Part shown: one piece after another, positions 5,346 to 8,463 of the stretch
Layout: the number at the start of each line of letters is the position of its first letter
How positions within the stretch are numbered: position 1 is the stretch's first letter
Source of the DNA: DATKEU01 sp035544495
GTDB taxonomy: Bacteria; Myxococcota_A; Polyangia; Fen-1088
Direction of reading: 5' to 3'
Assembly (NCBI GenBank): GCA_035544495.1
Contig: DATKEU010000422.1
Span: 1-8,463, forward strand
Length of the DNA stretch: 8,463 nt
Notes under the pieces: model-generated
The model's database searches: none
Told to the model about the DNA's origin: nothing
Seen by the model: the letters and a program-made list of their open reading frames with translations, nothing else
Program-made: the position numbers and the translations under genes

Positions 5346-8300
5346 CCGCTCGTATCGTCGCAGGCCGTTTCGAGCTAGAGCGCGAGGCCGGCGCAGGGGG
5401 GATGGGCACGGTTTACCGTGCCCGTGACCTGACCGACGGCAGCCTGATCGCCCTCAAGATCCTGCACGGGCGCGACGTCCGCGACATCCAGCGCTTCGAC
5501 CTGGAAGCGTCGATCCTGGCCGAGCTCACCCACCCCGCCATCGTCCGCTACGTCGCTCACGGCGTCGCGGACGATGGCGATCGCTACCTGGCGATGGAGT
5601 GGCTGGAGGGGACCGACCTCGGCGGCCGCCTCGAGCGCGACCCGCTGTCACTGCAGGAGAGCGTGTTCGTCGCCCGCCGCGCCGCCGAGGCGCTGGCCTA
5701 CGCCCACCCGCGCGGCATCATCCACCGCGACATCAAGCCCGAGAATTTGTTTCTCCCCGGCGGCGACATCGCGCGCCTCAAGGTACTGGACTTCGGCATC
5801 GCGCGCCTGACCCAGGGCGGCCGCCGCCTGACCATGACCGGGTCGGTGATCGGCACTCCCGGGTACATGGCGCCCGAACTGGTGCGCGGCGAGCGCGAGG
5901 TGAGCCCGGCGGCCGACGTCTTCTCGCTGGGCTGCGTGCTGTTCCAGTGCCTGACCGGCCGCCCGGTGTTCGAGGCAGAGGAAGCGACGGCGCTGCTGGC
6001 GAAGATCCTGCTGCAGGAGGCGCCGCACGTGCGCGAGGTGGCGCCGCACCTGCCGGACAGCCTGGATCGCGTCGTCGCCCGCATGCTGGCCAAGGATCCG
6101 GCCAAGCGCATCCAGTCCGCCCAGGGCGTGATCGACGAGCTCGACGCCATGGGGGCGATGGCGGAGGACGTGGTGCCGAAGAGCCGCCGCAAGGCGCGCC
6201 CGGCCCTGACCGCCAGCGAGCAGCGCGTGGCCTGCGTCGTGATCGCCGGCCCGTCGCCCACCGCCGAGCGGCGCTGGCACGGATCGACGATGGCGGTGGT
6301 GGTGCCGAAGACGCCGCCGGCGGGCGCGGGGGCCGAGGCGGCGCGCGCGCCCTCGGGCTTCGAGGCGCTGGAGGGCGAGCTTCGCCGCGTGCACGGCGCG
6401 CGCGTGCACCCGCTGCCCGACGGATCGATGGTGCTGACACTGTCCGACGCCGGCAAGGCGACCGATCAGGCGGCGCGCGCCGCGCGCTGCGCGCTGGCCG
6501 TGCGGGCCGCCATCCCCGATGTGCCGCTGGTGGTGTCGACGGGGCCGGGGCGCTTCTCGGCCTGGTCGGTGGTGGGCGAGGTGATCGACAGCGGCATGCG
6601 GCTTCTGCGCTGCACGCGGCCCGGCCTCACGCGCATCGACGACATGGCGGCGGGGCTGCTGGACGCGCGCTTCGACATCGTCCGCGACGGGACGACGTTC
6701 TTCCTGCGCGGCGAGCGCGACGTCTTCGAGGCCAAGCGCAACCTGCTCGGCAAGGCCACCGACTTCGTGGGGCGCGGGCGCGAGATCTCGATGCTCACCA
6801 ACCTGCTGGCCGGCAGCATCACCGAGTCGATGGCGTCGGCGATCCTCGTGACCGGCGCGGCCGGCGTCGGCAAGTCGCGCCTTCGGCAGGAGTTCCTCGA
6901 GTGGGTGCAGCGCCAGCCCCAGCGGACGGAGGTGCTGTTCGGCGTCGGCGACTCGCTGGGCGCGGGCTCGCCGTTCGCCATGCTGGGGCGAGCCATCCGG
7001 CGCGGCGCCGGCATTCAAGAAGGCGAGCCGCTGGAGGTGCGGCGGCGCAAGCTGCAGGAGCGCGTGGCCTCCGTGGTGGGGCGGGAGTCGGCGGCGCGCG
7101 TGACGGTGTTCCTGGGCGAGATCGCCAACGTCCCTTTCCCCGAGGATGACCACGAGGCGCTGAAGGTCGCGCGCGGCAACCCGCAGCTGATGGGCGACAG
7201 CATGCGCCGCGCCTTCGAGGACTGGCTGGCGGCGGAGTGCGCGCGCCACCCGGTGCTGATCGTCCTCGAGGATCTGCACTGGGGCGATCTCGGCACGGTC
7301 AGCTTCATCGACGCGGCCCTGCGCAACCTGCGCGAGCAACCGCTGATGGTCCTGGCCATGGCCCGGCCCGACGTGACGGCGCGCTTTCCGAACCTGTGGG
7401 ACGGGCGCGAGATGCAGACGCTGCGCCTGTCGCCGCTGCCCCGGCGCGCGAGCGAGAAGCTGGTGCGCGAGGCGCTGGGCCCCGACGTCAGCGAGGCGCT
7501 GGTCGCGCAGATCGTCACCCGCGCTGACGGCAACGCGTTCTATCTGGAAGAGCTGATCCGCGCCGCCGCCGACGGCCGCTGCGAATCGCTGCCCGATTCG
7601 GTGATCGGCATGGTGCAAGCCCGCCTCGACGTCGAGGGGACCGAGGCCAAGCGCGTCCTGCGCGCGGCCAGCGTGTTCGGCGAGCGCTTCTCGAAGACGG
7701 GCGTGCTGGCGTTGCTGGGCGGGGAATCGGCGGCGGCCGACGTCGACCACTGGCTGGCGCACCTGGGCGACCGCGAGCTGGTGGCGCGGGCGGCGGCGCC
7801 CGAGCGTCAGGGCGAGGAGGAGTACACCTTCTCGCACGCGCTGGTGCGCGAGGCGGCGTACTCGATGCTGACCGAGGACGATCGGGCGCTCGGGCACCGG
7901 CTGGCGGGTGACTTCCTGGAGCAGGCTGGATCCAGCGACGCCATCGCGCTCGGCGAGCACTTCCGCCGCGGCGAGGAGCCGGCGCGCGCCGTCCGCTGGT
8001 ACGCGCAGGCGGCGGAGCAAGCGCTCAAGGCCAACGATCTGGCGGCGGCCATCGAGCGCGCGGAGCTGGGGATCACCTGCGGCGCCACCGGCGAGGTCGC
8101 GGGTGGGCTGCGCCTGGTGCAGGCCGAGGGGCACGTCTGGCGCGGCGAGTATCTCCTGGCCGAGCAGCGCGCCCAGGAAGCGTCGGCGGATCTGGGAGCG
8201 GGCAGCGCCGCCTGGTTGCGCGCGCAGGGCCAGGCGATCATCGCCGCCGGCAAGCACGGCCAGCTCGAGCACGTCGAGCAGTGCGTGCAGGCGGTGCGCG

Positions 8301-8463
8301 AGGCCATCCCGGAGTTCGGCGCGCGCAGCGCGCAGGTGATGTGCCTGTCCTGGGCGGCGAACTATCTCATCTTCGGCGGACGCTATCGCGCCGCCGACGA
8401 GCTCATCGCCACCATCGCCGAGCTGGCCGGCGATCTGTCGGAGATCGATCTGCCGGCGGTGGC
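5342..8463 (+). CDS. Ser/Thr kinase-cyclase-like-STAND ATPase-TPR fusion, partial
   Basis: A multidomain signalling protein, at least 1040 residues, cut by the window end. Residues 8-275 form a Hanks-type kinase: glycine loop GAGGMG (17-22), Lys39, Glu55, HRDIKPEN (128-135), DFG (150-152), activation-loop Thr164 and Thr166, and APE (177-179). All catalytic residues are present, and HRD makes it an RD kinase. Residues 292-460 resemble a class III nucleotide cyclase domain that has lost key residues. Residues 475-760 are an AAA_16/STAND ATPase: FVGRGREI, Walker A GAAGVGKS (505-512), Walker B LIVLED (Glu643, Asp644) then LHW. FSHALVREAAY (830-840) precedes TPR-like helices (about 865 to the end). 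Such PknK-like proteins act as ATP-gated sensors. No membrane segment is seen, suggesting a cytosolic protein. GTG is the only sensible start. It is probably co-transcribed with the preceding lipoprotein gene. Confidence 0.9.
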   Translation, partial: MTARIVAGRFELEREAGAGGMGTVYRARDLTDGSLIALKILHGRDVRDIQRFDLEASILAELTHPAIVRYVAHGVADDGDRYLAMEWLEGTDLGGRLERDPLSLQESVFVARRAAEALAYAHPRGIIHRDIKPENLFLPGGDIARLKVLDFGIARLTQGGRRLTMTGSVIGTPGYMAPELVRGEREVSPAADVFSLGCVLFQCLTGRPVFEAEEATALLAKILLQEAPHVREVAPHLPDSLDRVVARMLAKDPAKRIQSAQGVIDELDAMGAMAEDVVPKSRRKARPALTASEQRVACVVIAGPSPTAERRWHGSTMAVVVPKTPPAGAGAEAARAPSGFEALEGELRRVHGARVHPLPDGSMVLTLSDAGKATDQAARAARCALAVRAAIPDVPLVVSTGPGRFSAWSVVGEVIDSGMRLLRCTRPGLTRIDDMAAGLLDARFDIVRDGTTFFLRGERDVFEAKRNLLGKATDFVGRGREISMLTNLLAGSITESMASAILVTGAAGVGKSRLRQEFLEWVQRQPQRTEVLFGVGDSLGAGSPFAMLGRAIRRGAGIQEGEPLEVRRRKLQERVASVVGRESAARVTVFLGEIANVPFPEDDHEALKVARGNPQLMGDSMRRAFEDWLAAECARHPVLIVLEDLHWGDLGTVSFIDAALRNLREQPLMVLAMARPDVTARFPNLWDGREMQTLRLSPLPRRASEKLVREALGPDVSEALVAQIVTRADGNAFYLEELIRAAADGRCESLPDSVIGMVQARLDVEGTEAKRVLRAASVFGERFSKTGVLALLGGESAAADVDHWLAHLGDRELVARAAAPERQGEEEYTFSHALVREAAYSMLTEDDRALGHRLAGDFLEQAGSSDAIALGEHFRRGEEPARAVRWYAQAAEQALKANDLAAAIERAELGITCGATGEVAGGLRLVQAEGHVWRGEYLLAEQRAQEASADLGAGSAAWLRAQGQAIIAAGKHGQLEHVEQCVQAVREAIPEFGARSAQVMCLSWAANYLIFGGRYRAADELIATIAELAGDLSEIDLPAV
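5404..5423. repeat. 9-bp perfect inverted repeat inside the kinase glycine-loop codons
   Basis: GGGCACGGT (5404-5412) and ACCGTGCCC (5415-5423) are perfect reverse complements around TT. They cover codons for Gly-Thr-Val-Tyr-Arg-Ala, about 60 bases after the start codon. The protein sequence is constrained here by the kinase motif, so the symmetry may be accidental. The mRNA could fold only with a slightly larger loop. Confidence 0.4.

Noticed and set aside
5648..8272. Long antisense open frame (874 codons) opposite the kinase gene
   Set aside because: It mirrors the high GC at the third positions of the kinase codons, encodes Arg/Ala/His/Gln-rich sequence with no motif, and overlaps a gene with clear domains throughout.

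Overview
The window is GC-rich DNA with strongly GC-biased third codon positions. It reads like a myxobacterium or relative (Myxococcota). The pointers are lipoproteins with low-complexity pentapeptide repeats right after the lipobox, a Hanks-type kinase fused to a STAND-type ATPase, and a Cys-rich lipoprotein family with tandem ALTAN repeats that I associate from memory with this phylum. This is inference from gene style, not a database match. No tRNA, rRNA, CRISPR array, transposase or phage gene was seen.

Left part, minus strand (1-3175). From right to left in transcription order these are a LysR-type regulator (2291-3175), a calcineurin-like metallophosphoesterase (1145-2143, start uncertain), an Fe/Mn superoxide dismutase (371-994), and the N-terminus of a lipoprotein with Gly-Thr-Gly-Gly-Ala repeats that runs off the left edge (1-181). 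The gaps of about 150-190 bases between them suggest separate transcription units. The gaps hold an inverted repeat upstream of sod, a possible sod terminator, and a hairpin in front of the lipoprotein's ribosome binding site.

Centre (3176-4451). An 88-base, locally very AT-rich divergent control region separates the LysR gene from a 2-isopropylmalate synthase gene (leuA, plus strand). The layout suggests, but does not prove, that the LysR protein regulates leuA. The LeuA protein has an intact catalytic part but ends where the C-terminal leucine-sensing domain should begin.

Right part (4518-8463, plus strand). A Cys-rich lipoprotein carries eight perfect ALTAN pentapeptides. It is followed after 26 bases by a very large partial protein of at least 1040 residues. 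That protein combines a Ser/Thr kinase, a cyclase-like domain lacking a key metal-binding Asp, an AAA/STAND ATPase and TPR-like helices. The two genes look co-transcribed. A surface lipoprotein next to a STAND kinase is the most promising candidate for an uncharacterised signalling pair, but a functional link is inference only.
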